Below are positions 1 through 8,646 of a stretch of 64,000 bases of DNA, one piece after another. Source of the DNA: Rheinheimera sp. SA_1 (GTDB lineage Bacteria > Pseudomonadota > Gammaproteobacteria > Enterobacterales > Alteromonadaceae). The DNA lies in assembly GCF_001669775.1 (NCBI RefSeq), contig NZ_LXWK01000016.1, positions 744,001-808,000 of the forward strand, read 5' to 3'. The notes under the pieces are model-generated. The model saw nothing but the letters and a program-made list of their open reading frames with translations. It was not told where the DNA came from and did not search any database. The first letter of the stretch is position 1. Every line of letters starts with the position of its first letter. A program made the translations under genes and the position numbers.

Positions 1-27
1 CCGGATACATTTCCGGGCCCTTTTTTG
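1..27 (+). terminator. Rho-independent terminator of a gene left of the window
   Basis: A short hairpin (CCGGA, loop, TCCGG) is followed within a few bases by a run of six T on the plus strand. It would stop transcripts entering from the left, convergent with the S46 peptidase gene that ends at 44. The stem is short and the upstream gene is not visible. Confidence 0.5.
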
Positions 28-43
28 TCTGCCAGCTACATCG

Positions 44-2269
44 TCAGTTGTGAACTATGCTCATCTCCGCCAGTAAATTATCCGCATTATCCACATATTG
101 CATCAGCCACAATACATAACGAATGTCGACATGAATGGCGCGGGTGACCGCTTCGTTAAAGTACCAATCTTTACTGATTGACTCGTAAGTAGAATCAAAA
201 TTCAGTCCGATCAATTCGCCTTTGGCATTGAGCACTGCCGATCCGGAGTTGCCGCCGGTGGTATCGGCACTGGACAGGAAGTTTAACGGTACAGAATTTA
301 CCGGCACAGCGGCAGGTTTAGCGCAGTTCACCACACCACACCACCAGCTATCATCAGCCTTGGCGGCCAAATCCTGATGATAAAACCCCTGATACCGTTG
401 CTGCTGATAAGCTTGCACTAACTTGTCCGGCACCAGAAATGGCGCGCTTTGTTGTTGTTTCGCCAGCATGCCGGCCACAGTGGTAAATGGTGTTTTATAC
501 ACCCCATCAGCCGCCGGATAGCCATCAACATGACCATAGGTGATACGCAAAGTACCGTTGGCATCCGGATACACCGGGCGACCTAAGGTTTTGTTGTAGG
601 CAATAACCGCCTGCATGTATGCCGGTCTGACGCTGGCGAATTCACCGGCCAGTTGATTTTTCTGCTGCTCCTGCTGCATTTGGGTTTCAAATAACGCCAC
701 CGCTAGTTTAATAAATGGATCATCACTTTGCGCAAATTGGGCGGGCGTTTTACCCAGCCAAGCCATCCTGCCGCTTAAGCTGGTTAAATCGCTGCGACTA
801 TACCAGTCTTGCAATAAGGTACTGATTTGCGCCGGAGTTTGGCCAGGCTTAAGCTGTAACGCCTGATCCAGTGCCTTGCTGCGTACAGCTTCAGGCTGCG
901 CCAGATACACCGCCAGTTGCTCCGACCATAACGCCAGATCAACTTCGGCGGCAAACCGGGTGTCGAGCCGTTTTAACTTGCCCTGAAACATCGTCAGATC
1001 ACGGTCCTGATAGCCCATTTCCCGCGCCGCATCTGGTTTTTGTTGCTCGACAGCTAACCGGTACAAATCACTGGCAGTCTGCAATAAATCGCTGCGTCTG
1101 GCGTTATCAAAATAATAGGTTTGCTGCAAAAACTGCTGCTCTTTGGCAACCAAGGCGCCAAGCTGCGTTACCGCCTGTTGATAAGCAGGTACTTCTGAGC
1201 TGGCAATCCACTGTTGCAGTTCTTGCTGCTGCTGGCGCTTAATGCTCTGAATATCGGTGGCCTTAAAGCCATCCAGTAAACCTTTGAGCTTTTTCATCCG
1301 GTTGTGATGACCTTTCACCACCGAGGCATACTTCACCTGATAATCGGCATTTTGCTGCCCTAACCGCTCAATGGTGCCAATCAACTCGGTGTATGTCTGA
1401 ATGTTTGCCGGATATTCCCAACTCGCGGCAAAGTCGATTTCTTCGGCTAAGCGGTAACGGCTGGTTTTCCCAGGATAACCGGCCAGCAAAATACCATCAC
1501 CGGCCCGCACACCACTGGCATTTACTTTCAGGAAATTTTTTGGCTGATACGGCACGTTATCGACGGAGTAGGCTGCCGGTTTGCCATCTTTCGCTACATA
1601 ACCACGTAAAAAGGTAAAGTCGCCGGTATGGCGTGGATATTCGTAATTATCAATATCCCCACCAAAATTGCCCACCGATTCTGGCGGCGCGTACACCAGG
1701 CGCACGTCCTGGATCATCAGCTGTTTGATCAGAAAATATTCCATACCATGGTGAAAGCTCACCACATTACAGCGATAGTTCGCGTCGGTTTCGCAGTCTT
1801 TGATCACTGTTTTACGATTATTTTCAATCGCCTGGTAACGCGCTAACGGCGTTATATCAGCTGCCAGCCCACCACTGACTTTCGCGGTAACATCCAGCAC
1901 CTGCTCGGTGATATACAGCCGCTCTTGTGGGCCGGCCGGTAATTCTTCGGCCAGCGTTTTGGCCAGAAAGCCCTGCGCCATTAAATTGCGCTCTTTGCTG
2001 GAATTTTGCTGAATGGCACCATAACCACAGTGGTGATTAGTGATCACAAGGCCGGTCGCCGACACAAAAGACGCCGAACAATAACCAAGACTGACGATAG
2101 CGTTCATTGGATATTGCGATAAATCAGCCAATTGCTCACCGCTCAGTTGAATGCCGCGGGCATCCAGTTGCGGTTGTAATTGTTTAAGTTGATGTGGTTG
2201 CCACTGGCCTTCGTCGGCAGTAACAGCAAGGCTGGCGAGGATGGCAGTTGTGAACAGCAGATACTTCAT
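44..2269 (-). CDS. S46 family dipeptidyl-peptidase, probably DPP11-like
   Basis: Secreted serine exopeptidase of 741 aa that should remove dipeptides from peptide N-termini in the periplasm. A signal peptide covers about residues 1-18. The chymotrypsin-like catalytic His is in TNHHCG (His80) and the nucleophile is in GGNSGS (Ser675). The Asn/Asp-rich GGDIDNYEYPRH segment is typical of S46. Eighteen residues after the nucleophile, at the site that separates DPP7 (Gly) from DPP11 (Arg or Ser), this protein has Ser693, in NFDST. That suggests a preference for acidic P1 residues; this is inference from family knowledge. The length fits the family. The ATG start follows an AGGGA-like site. It lies near a POT-type peptide importer, which fits peptide feeding. 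Confidence 0.92.
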   Translation of the reverse strand: MKYLLFTTAILASLAVTADEGQWQPHQLKQLQPQLDARGIQLSGEQLADLSQYPMNAIVSLGYCSASFVSATGLVITNHHCGYGAIQQNSSKERNLMAQGFLAKTLAEELPAGPQERLYITEQVLDVTAKVSGGLAADITPLARYQAIENNRKTVIKDCETDANYRCNVVSFHHGMEYFLIKQLMIQDVRLVYAPPESVGNFGGDIDNYEYPRHTGDFTFLRGYVAKDGKPAAYSVDNVPYQPKNFLKVNASGVRAGDGILLAGYPGKTSRYRLAEEIDFAASWEYPANIQTYTELIGTIERLGQQNADYQVKYASVVKGHHNRMKKLKGLLDGFKATDIQSIKRQQQQELQQWIASSEVPAYQQAVTQLGALVAKEQQFLQQTYYFDNARRSDLLQTASDLYRLAVEQQKPDAAREMGYQDRDLTMFQGKLKRLDTRFAAEVDLALWSEQLAVYLAQPEAVRSKALDQALQLKPGQTPAQISTLLQDWYSRSDLTSLSGRMAWLGKTPAQFAQSDDPFIKLAVALFETQMQQEQQKNQLAGEFASVRPAYMQAVIAYNKTLGRPVYPDANGTLRITYGHVDGYPAADGVYKTPFTTVAGMLAKQQQSAPFLVPDKLVQAYQQQRYQGFYHQDLAAKADDSWWCGVVNCAKPAAVPVNSVPLNFLSSADTTGGNSGSAVLNAKGELIGLNFDSTYESISKDWYFNEAVTRAIHVDIRYVLWLMQYVDNADNLLAEMSIVHN

Positions 2270-2443
2270 AGATTCCCTGTACGGATCGTTAAAAATAGCG
2301 CTGCAGATTACTTGCAGTCAGCAACAAAAGGCAACTGCTTGCGATCAATCCCCGGTCAACTTCGACCATTGGTAAAAATTGATTTACCACGTCGCAACCA
2401 ACCCCTACCATGCTGTAAATAAATTGCAATCAAGGAAGTTCTG

Positions 2444-3505
2444 ATGTGGTTAACAAATAAAATCCAGCCGATTTGGCAAAAACTGCAACCGGCACAACGT
2501 GGTTATGCACTGGCGACTGTCTGTGTGGGGTTATGGCTTCTGAGCTTTTGCAGTCAGCAATGGTTGTTATATGGCATGGCGCTGGCATTACTTTGCGCGG
2601 TAACCCAGGATATGTGGCAAGGCTTTTTGCGGATCTGGAACAGTCTGGCTGGTAAAGCCGTGATCGTGGTGTTTTATGCAATATTGGGTAACTTTTGCTT
2701 TGCGATGGCAGAAAGTCAGGTCAACAATCTGATTGGTATTCGCACCGACGTTGTGCCTTATACCGTCAATCTGACGGTGTTATTGCTGGCACCGATCTGG
2801 AGTTTTAGCCTGTCGCTGGTGGTGTTAACGTTATACACCATCCTGCATACCGGCAAAATTATGCTGTTGTTGCTGCTCCGGCCAATTGGCATACGCAGCC
2901 ACCATCTTCTCGGTGATGAAGCCTATCCGGTGAAAACTTTATTGGCGCGTATTGTTTATTTACCGGTGTTTATGAGTTGTTTAGCAGTACTGCCCAGCGC
3001 TTATTTAACCGGTGATAGCTCGCAGTTAACTAATCTGTTTAATGGCGAGCCAACGTTAGTCCCGGTTAAAAACAACGACGATGCAATAAGTGCTGCCGAT
3101 GCCCGCAGTGCGGCGAATGCAGCCGTGACGCCTCAAAACACCGTGGCTAGCGATGATCTCACCGGTTCTGCCACCACTGATTCAACGGCAACAACAGCTA
3201 CAAACACTAAAGTGACGGCCAGCCATAATGCCAAAGGCAGCAATCAGGTGGAAATCAATTTAGGTAGTGCCATCCCAACCATCCCGTGGCTGAACCGCAC
3301 TCTGGCTGGCTTTTTGTATCAGCTGGAAAGTATGGGCCGTTCAAGTTGTGTGATGTCCGGGCAAGAACATCTGGTCCATATCAATGACTACGAAGTGCTG
3401 GTGATCACCCCGGATAAAAAAGCCGAATCTGGTTATCAATACCAGGTCCGGCTTTGTGGTTCGGTCGGCTATCGCCAACCAGCGTCTTTACCGCCAGAGG
3501 CGTAG
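2444..3505 (+). CDS. Membrane protein of unknown family
   Basis: Protein of 353 aa that I do not recognise. It has about four or five hydrophobic segments in the first 190 residues, including two near residues 22-55, one near 68-88 and a pair near 105-145. An Ala/Thr/Asn-rich, probably disordered linker follows (about 205-265). The C-terminal domain (about 275-345) is soluble and has two Cys (in SSCVMSG and VRLCGS). The start is supported by AAGGAAG placed about 6 bases before the ATG. It is divergent from the S46 peptidase gene and convergent with the POT transporter gene. No function is proposed. Confidence 0.7.
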   Translation: MWLTNKIQPIWQKLQPAQRGYALATVCVGLWLLSFCSQQWLLYGMALALLCAVTQDMWQGFLRIWNSLAGKAVIVVFYAILGNFCFAMAESQVNNLIGIRTDVVPYTVNLTVLLLAPIWSFSLSLVVLTLYTILHTGKIMLLLLLRPIGIRSHHLLGDEAYPVKTLLARIVYLPVFMSCLAVLPSAYLTGDSSQLTNLFNGEPTLVPVKNNDDAISAADARSAANAAVTPQNTVASDDLTGSATTDSTATTATNTKVTASHNAKGSNQVEINLGSAIPTIPWLNRTLAGFLYQLESMGRSSCVMSGQEHLVHINDYEVLVITPDKKAESGYQYQVRLCGSVGYRQPASLPPEA

Positions 3506-3529
3506 TTGTAGCCGTAGCGGGTATATAGA

Positions 3530-5161
3530 TTAAACCGGCACAGTATTAGCAGTCTGTGCCTGCGTTTGCTGTTGCGCCCGCACGATCAGTCGATTCAATA
3601 GCGGGCCAATGGCAAACATAAAGACGGCAGTCCCCACCCCAACCCACCCGAGTACGGCAAACACTTCGCCATACAACGCCAGTGCATCGGGAACCGGTGT
3701 ACCGGCTGGCATTGAGGCCAGAGCGCCCAACCGACCGGCAATAATTTCACCAAAGGCCGAGGCCAGGAACCAGACGCCCATCATCAGACTGACGACCCTT
3801 GGTACGGATAACGCCGTTACCGCTGACAGGCCAATCGGCGACAATGCCATCTCACCAACCACTAATACAAAATACGCCAGAATAAACCACCAGAATCCGG
3901 CAAGGCCGTTCGCTTCCGGATTCAACGCTGCGTATTGCAGAATAAAGTGCGCTAAACCGGCCAGTAATAAAGCAAAACCAAACTTTACCGGCGACGACGG
4001 GTTTAAGCCTTTGCGATCCAACCATGGCCATAACCAGGCAAAGGGGATCGCCAGGATAATAATAAATAACGAGGCCACAAAAGTGAGCTGTGACGAGTTA
4101 AAGGCAAAACTGACAAAGCCCAAATCAAAAGTCGGGCTGTTCATTACCCGGTCGGAATAGGCCAGCCAGCTACCGTAAGTTTGTTCGTATAAGCCCCAGA
4201 ACACGGCAGAAATGGCGGTTAATACCATCAGCATGATCATACTGGCGCGTTCTAATACATTGCATTCAATAAACACGAATTTAAACCACCACACTAACAG
4301 CGCGATAGTCATTACCACGGCGACCACTTCAGTGGCAGTAATTTCAGCACCTTCCGCCATTCCCAATAACTGGCCGAGTGCACCGAAGTTAATGGTGGTT
4401 TGCAAAATCTGTTGCACCGCGACCACGCCAACCAGTGCCAGAATATAAATCAGCCATTCCCGTGACAAACCTGCGACTTTTTCTTTTAACAGCTCAGGAT
4501 TGGCCGGTTCTGCCTGACCGTGCAAATATTTAGTACCGCTGACAAACACCACCAGTCCCAACAACAAGCCAATACCGGCCGAGCCAAATCCGTATTCCCA
4601 GCCATACGCCTGACCAATCCAGCCAACAAATAAACTGGAAATAACCGCACCTAAATTAATGCCCATATAAAACAAGGTGAATGCAGAGTCACGCCGTGGA
4701 TCCTGGTCGTTGTATAAACGGCCAACAATGGTCGAAATATTCGGCTTTAAAAAACCAACCCCAACCGCCACTAAGGCTAAAGATGCATACATCACCTGTA
4801 ATGCCAGCTGATCAGCACCACCTTCAGTACTTGCCTGGGTTCCTTTGTAGGCCATGCCAAGCATCCCCAATGCCATCAGCGCGCCACCAAAAGTGACGGC
4901 TTTACGCATCCCCAGATATTTGTCTGCCAGCAATCCACCGACCACCGGCAACGCATATGCCAGGCCGGCATAAGTGCCCAGCAGGATATAACCGGTTTTA
5001 TCGGTAAATAAATGATGTTGTGTCAGATATAAAAACAGCAGTGCTTTTAAACCATAGAACGCAAAACGTTCCCACATTTCGGTAAAAAAGCAGACGTAAA
5101 GCCCGATCGGGTGGCCAAGCCATTGCCGTTGATTGGGCACTACAAAGGTAGAAGTCGTCAT
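3530..5161 (-). CDS. POT/PTR family proton-dependent oligopeptide transporter
   Basis: Inner-membrane symporter of 543 aa that should import di- and tripeptides with protons. The signature ExxERFxYYG is visible at residues 28-37 as EMWERFAFYG. A second conserved stretch, GINLGAVISSLFVGW, lies in helix 5, and there are about 14 hydrophobic segments, as in bacterial DtpA/DtpT-type proteins. The ATG start follows AGGAA. The exact substrate range cannot be read from the sequence. It could supply the cell with the dipeptides released by the neighbouring S46 peptidase. Confidence 0.92.
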   Translation of the reverse strand: MTTSTFVVPNQRQWLGHPIGLYVCFFTEMWERFAFYGLKALLFLYLTQHHLFTDKTGYILLGTYAGLAYALPVVGGLLADKYLGMRKAVTFGGALMALGMLGMAYKGTQASTEGGADQLALQVMYASLALVAVGVGFLKPNISTIVGRLYNDQDPRRDSAFTLFYMGINLGAVISSLFVGWIGQAYGWEYGFGSAGIGLLLGLVVFVSGTKYLHGQAEPANPELLKEKVAGLSREWLIYILALVGVVAVQQILQTTINFGALGQLLGMAEGAEITATEVVAVVMTIALLVWWFKFVFIECNVLERASMIMLMVLTAISAVFWGLYEQTYGSWLAYSDRVMNSPTFDLGFVSFAFNSSQLTFVASLFIIILAIPFAWLWPWLDRKGLNPSSPVKFGFALLLAGLAHFILQYAALNPEANGLAGFWWFILAYFVLVVGEMALSPIGLSAVTALSVPRVVSLMMGVWFLASAFGEIIAGRLGALASMPAGTPVPDALALYGEVFAVLGWVGVGTAVFMFAIGPLLNRLIVRAQQQTQAQTANTVPV

Positions 5162-5214
5162 AGCATTCCTGAATTAGTTGTATTTTTAATTATGGTTTGG
5201 GTGAACAAGAGGTA

Positions 5215-5245
5215 TATACCCAAAATCATTGCAGATGCGGGTATA
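5215..5245. repeat. 31-bp ERIC-end remnant (fused terminal inverted repeats)
   Basis: The sequence starts TATACCCAAAATCATTG, identical to the left end of the two longer ERIC elements in this window, and ends GCGGGTATA, like their right end. Nothing lies between the two ends, so it looks like an internally deleted ERIC element or a minimal palindromic form. It sits between the POT transporter promoter and the end of the GGDEF gene. Confidence 0.6.
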
Positions 5246-5283
5246 ACAGCGCATGACTATACCATGGAAAATTGGCTTTGAAA

Positions 5284-5303
5284 GCAAGGCTGGCAGCCTT
5301 TGC
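5284..5303 (-). terminator. Possible terminator of the GGDEF gene
   Basis: GCAAGGCT and AGCCTTTGC form a stem with a three-base loop downstream of the minus-strand GGDEF gene. On the minus strand it is followed only by a weak T-rich stretch (TTTCAAAG). Confidence 0.35.
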
Positions 5304-5334
5304 TGCTTGATTTAACCAGTGACCCGCTCCGTTC

Positions 5335-6567
5335 TCAGGCGATTTCCAACCGGTTTCGCCCAGCCAGTTTGGCTTGGTACAGCGCTGCGTCGGCCTGTTT
5401 AAATGCCTGATCCAAATCGACTCCAGGCTGAATTTGGGTAACACCGAAACTAGCCGTCAAGGGTATGCTTAGCGGTGGCAACGCTGTGGCTGGTTCGGCT
5501 GGCATCTCCGCCAGTGGTAATGAAGGCTGGGCGAAAGAAAGCTGCTGGACCAAAGGTTGCCGATGGATCTGCGTCTGTAATCGATGGATCCACAACACGG
5601 CACCGCTAATCGCGCAATCCGGCAACAACAACGCGAACTCTTCTCCCCCATAACGAACCAGCAAATCTGCCGGTTTTAATTGTTGCAGAATGATGGCGGC
5701 AAAGTGCTGCAGTACCAAGTCGCCAATTTGATGACCATGCTGATCGTTGACCTTTTTAAAATGGTCGATATCAATGATTACCAGACAAACCGGTTTTTTC
5801 TGTAAACGCATCTGCTGCAATATCTGGGGCGCAAAGCGGAAAAAATAACGGCGGTTTTTGGCTCCAGTCAGTTTATCGGTGTGAGCGTCATGGCGAAGTT
5901 TATCAATCAAATCATAGATATAACTTATCGCCAGACCTCCCACGCATAAAGTCTCCAGCGTTAGTGATACCAGCGTCGTCACTAAAATCTGGCTGGAATG
6001 ATCAGGCCGGAGCATAAAACTGAACAGCGGGTATAACGCCGGCAAGGTCAAAAGCGCGGTTAACACGCTAAGTTTCAGGATCCGATCACCAAGATTACTG
6101 GGCAGTCCAAATTGCCTGATCGTGGAAAAACTTAGCAACAGAGGCAAACACATCGACGCTAAAAAGATCGGTAACCGGATATACATGTCGTTGTGAATAA
6201 AACTGAAATACCACATCAGCACTGACATCAGCGCTAAATGGAATAGCGGCCAGACTAAAAAATGCCGGTGTATTGGTTGCTGATACCTGGCACGAATACC
6301 GAAATAAAACAGATAGATACTGCTAAGGTACAATAAATTGGCACTGACGACTGAAGTTGCATACCAGCCAAAATAACGCAGACAAAACAGTACAAAAGCA
6401 GCAAAACCTGTGACAAAAAACCAGCTGAAATAACGCAGTGCTGTGCGTTGGCTGGCATGGGGCTGCACCGGTAACGACTGAATAAACAGGATGTACGCCA
6501 GAGTTGCTATCAGCAGCACCGAAATACTAAATAGCACCAGATTGATATCTGCGGTCTGAAGTTGCAC
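5335..6567 (-). CDS. Membrane diguanylate cyclase (GGDEF)
   Basis: Protein of 410 aa predicted to make c-di-GMP at the inner membrane. About six or seven hydrophobic helices fill residues 8-215 and a GGDEF domain covers about 228-410. The active site is GGEEF at residues 307-311, with DIDHFKKVND upstream. The allosteric I-site position reads KPAD (298-301) instead of RxxD, so product inhibition may be weakened. A Pro/Ala-rich insert of about 30 residues (about 342-370) lies between the catalytic strand and the final helix. The start is GTG. The sensory membrane domain is not one I can name. Confidence 0.88.
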   Translation of the reverse strand: MQLQTADINLVLFSISVLLIATLAYILFIQSLPVQPHASQRTALRYFSWFFVTGFAAFVLFCLRYFGWYATSVVSANLLYLSSIYLFYFGIRARYQQPIHRHFLVWPLFHLALMSVLMWYFSFIHNDMYIRLPIFLASMCLPLLLSFSTIRQFGLPSNLGDRILKLSVLTALLTLPALYPLFSFMLRPDHSSQILVTTLVSLTLETLCVGGLAISYIYDLIDKLRHDAHTDKLTGAKNRRYFFRFAPQILQQMRLQKKPVCLVIIDIDHFKKVNDQHGHQIGDLVLQHFAAIILQQLKPADLLVRYGGEEFALLLPDCAISGAVLWIHRLQTQIHRQPLVQQLSFAQPSLPLAEMPAEPATALPPLSIPLTASFGVTQIQPGVDLDQAFKQADAALYQAKLAGRNRLEIA

Positions 6568-6653
6568 CTGTACCGATCCTGACTCAAAAATGGCGATAGT
6601 TCACCATAGTCAACTATGTGATTTCAGGCAAATATTTGATTTCAGTTAAAGAT

Positions 6654-6860
6654 TTACCTGGCTGGTGACTCAGGGCTGGTTTCCTTTGCCGCCATCTCTG
6701 GTGATGTAACCAGCTGTTGTTGCCAGAGACTCAGTTGATCCCGGTAATAATCCCAGACACAGGGACAACAACTGCCACTGCCACAACATTCATTACTGGC
6801 GGGCGGTTCGGGTTTTTCGATGATTTTTACCGGCATGGTTGGAGCTTCACTTCTGTTCAT
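6654..6860 (-). CDS. Small Cys-rich oxidoreductase-like domain protein
   Basis: Protein of 68 aa with the motif CCGSGSCCPCVWDYY, which matches the short oxidoreductase-like N-terminal domain family found in bacteria and in some eukaryotic mitochondrial proteins. The biochemical role is unknown. I chose the ATG at 6860 (MNRSEAP). It leaves 42 bp to the divergent alkyltransferase-like gene, and upstream in-frame codons would overlap that gene. Confidence 0.65.
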   Translation of the reverse strand: MNRSEAPTMPVKIIEKPEPPASNECCGSGSCCPCVWDYYRDQLSLWQQQLVTSPEMAAKETSPESPAR

Positions 6861-6902
6861 GGCATGCTGCAGGAAAGCTATTTTAACGGGACTGTGGGGC
6901 GA

Positions 6903-7241
6903 ATGTCTTCTGCTTATTACACTCAAATCTGGCAAACCGTCCGGCAAATCCCGCCAGGCAAAGTGGCAAGCTATGGCCAGATTGCCGATTTATCCGGCTT
7001 ACCCGGCCGCGCACGATTAGTCGGTAAGGCGCTGGGAATGGCTCCAGAATCAATGCCTTTGCCCTGGCATCGGGTGCTGCGCAGCAACCTGACACTGGCC
7101 TTTGCAGCAGGTACACCACAGGCATTATTGCAGCGCAGTTTGTTGTTGGCTGAAGGTGTTACTTTTCAGGGGCAACGCGTGGCGAAAACAGCGCAGTGGC
7201 AACCGGATTTAGCCGAGATGTTGTTTGCGCTGACATATTAG
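6903..7241 (+). CDS. Alkyltransferase-like protein (ATL, MGMT-related)
   Basis: Protein of 112 aa similar to the DNA-binding domain of O6-alkylguanine-DNA alkyltransferase. The active-site Cys of PCHR is replaced by Trp (PWHRV, Trp55), the hallmark of ATL proteins. These bind O6-alkylguanine lesions and hand them to nucleotide excision repair rather than removing the alkyl group. The helix-turn-helix stretch GKVASYGQIADLSG and the arginine finger region GRARLVGKAL are present. The start MSSAYYTQIW matches the usual family length; the reading frame continues upstream but without family similarity. It is divergent from the small Cys-rich gene. Confidence 0.85.
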   Translation: MSSAYYTQIWQTVRQIPPGKVASYGQIADLSGLPGRARLVGKALGMAPESMPLPWHRVLRSNLTLAFAAGTPQALLQRSLLLAEGVTFQGQRVAKTAQWQPDLAEMLFALTY

Positions 7242-7277
7242 CGCCTGTTGCAATGCCCGGCCTGATCTGGAGAACGG

Positions 7278-7303
7278 CTTAACTACCCGGCTTAACTACC
7301 CGG
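7278..7303. repeat. 13-bp tandem duplication over the HD-GYP stop codon
   Basis: Two perfect adjacent copies of CTTAACTACCCGG (plus strand) cover the end of the HD-GYP gene, followed by CTTA of a third copy. The stop codon used is in the copy nearest the gene. The second copy repeats the same Gly-Ser-stop coding in the 3' flank. Confidence 0.8.
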
Positions 7304-8551
7304 CTTATCACTTTGCACATAATAGCTAACCTGCGACCGCGGGTTCAGATACTCATAAACCGCTGGCGGTAAGGCGGAAGGCTTCAACACTTTTTCAATA
7401 GCCAGTTTGCCCTCTTCCAGACTAATGACCGGCGCTTCCAGCCTTGGGATCTGTGGGTCGTAAACCAGTACATTCGGGTACAACAGTTTGTCGCTATTGA
7501 CGGACATCACCAGGGCGACACGCTGATCAGTCAGCATCACCACTGTCCCTGGTGGATAAACGCCCATCATTTTGATCAGTTGCGCCATTTGCGCTGCGCC
7601 TAATTTCCCTTTCATGCTTTTAAACAAAAAAGACATCGCGTGGTGCGGCGAGCGGGCTTTGCTCGGATCTACCGGATGGCATAAGTTATCAAATTCGTTG
7701 ACCACCGCCACGATTTTGGCCAGTTCATCAATTTGTTCGCTTTTCAGACCCGCCGGATAACCACTGCCGTCTAACATTTCATGGTGTTGCAAAATCACCG
7801 GATAAGCTTCAACCGGAAATGCTTCGGTCAGGCGCAATAAATCGACGCCGTACTTGGTATGCAGTTTTAGTAAATTAGCTTCGGGGGCAGTTAATGGCTC
7901 GGTCTTACGCAATATTTGCGTCGGGATTTTTAGTTTTCCCATGTCATGGAACAAAGCACCAAGTCCGGTCAGCTTGATTTTCTCATCACTGAGCCCGAGA
8001 TTTTTTGCCAGCATCATCGACAACACCGACACGTTTAATACATGATAATAAAGGCTTTCCTGATCTTTGCCTGCCTGGGAAATCAAATGCAATACCAAGG
8101 CGTCGGCATTGATGATGGTATCGGCAACCCGATTAATCAGCTCGGTAGCTTCATCCACAGCCTGCAATGGACGACTGCCAATTTTCGCCATCACATTCCG
8201 CACCTGCACCATCGACTGTTCAAAGGCTTTTTCGGTCTTCTGAATTTGTCGGCGCTGCTCTTTTGCCTGTTCAATCCGGGCGTTTTTCTCCCGTTCCAGT
8301 TCATACCTCAACTGGGCCGCCTGCTGATTTAAATCAATCGCATTCGGTTCCGGCTCCGGGTTCAGGTCAATACTGCTTTTATCGGGAAAAAAATACACAA
8401 AGTCCAAATCCAGCGTCTGGATAATGGCAATTTGTTCGTAACTGTCGACTTTAAATTTATTGGAAATAAATGGATGTTTCATCCAATTCACCGGTAACTG
8501 GATGAAATAACCTATTTTTACCTGACTGGGACTTATTTTTGCTACTGACAC
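7292..8551 (-). CDS. HD-GYP domain c-di-GMP phosphodiesterase with DUF3391
   Basis: Cytoplasmic protein of 419 aa expected to hydrolyse c-di-GMP. Residues about 1-65 match the DUF3391 domain usually found ahead of HD-GYP (VKIGYFIQLPVNWMKHPF). A charged coiled-coil linker covers about 75-115. The metal-binding HD pair is at 202-203 (LFHDMGK) and the signature HHEMLDGSGYP at 256-266. All expected catalytic motifs are present. The start is GTG after AAAGGTGAC. It opposes the two GGDEF proteins encoded in the window. Confidence 0.92.
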   Translation of the reverse strand: MSVAKISPSQVKIGYFIQLPVNWMKHPFISNKFKVDSYEQIAIIQTLDLDFVYFFPDKSSIDLNPEPEPNAIDLNQQAAQLRYELEREKNARIEQAKEQRRQIQKTEKAFEQSMVQVRNVMAKIGSRPLQAVDEATELINRVADTIINADALVLHLISQAGKDQESLYYHVLNVSVLSMMLAKNLGLSDEKIKLTGLGALFHDMGKLKIPTQILRKTEPLTAPEANLLKLHTKYGVDLLRLTEAFPVEAYPVILQHHEMLDGSGYPAGLKSEQIDELAKIVAVVNEFDNLCHPVDPSKARSPHHAMSFLFKSMKGKLGAAQMAQLIKMMGVYPPGTVVMLTDQRVALVMSVNSDKLLYPNVLVYDPQIPRLEAPVISLEEGKLAIEKVLKPSALPPAVYEYLNPRSQVSYYVQSDKPGS

Positions 8552-8646
8552 CCGTCACCTTTAAAATCAATGGTCTGCTAATTGATGAGTCTGCCGGATT
8601 AGTTTAGCAATACCACATGCAGTTGTCTGTTTTGAAATTCACCGCA

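Noticed and set aside
3609-4160. Plus-strand reading frame of 183 codons opposite the POT transporter gene
   Set aside because: Its low-complexity Ala/Pro/Thr/Lys composition is what the reverse of a membrane-protein gene gives, and there is no independent support.
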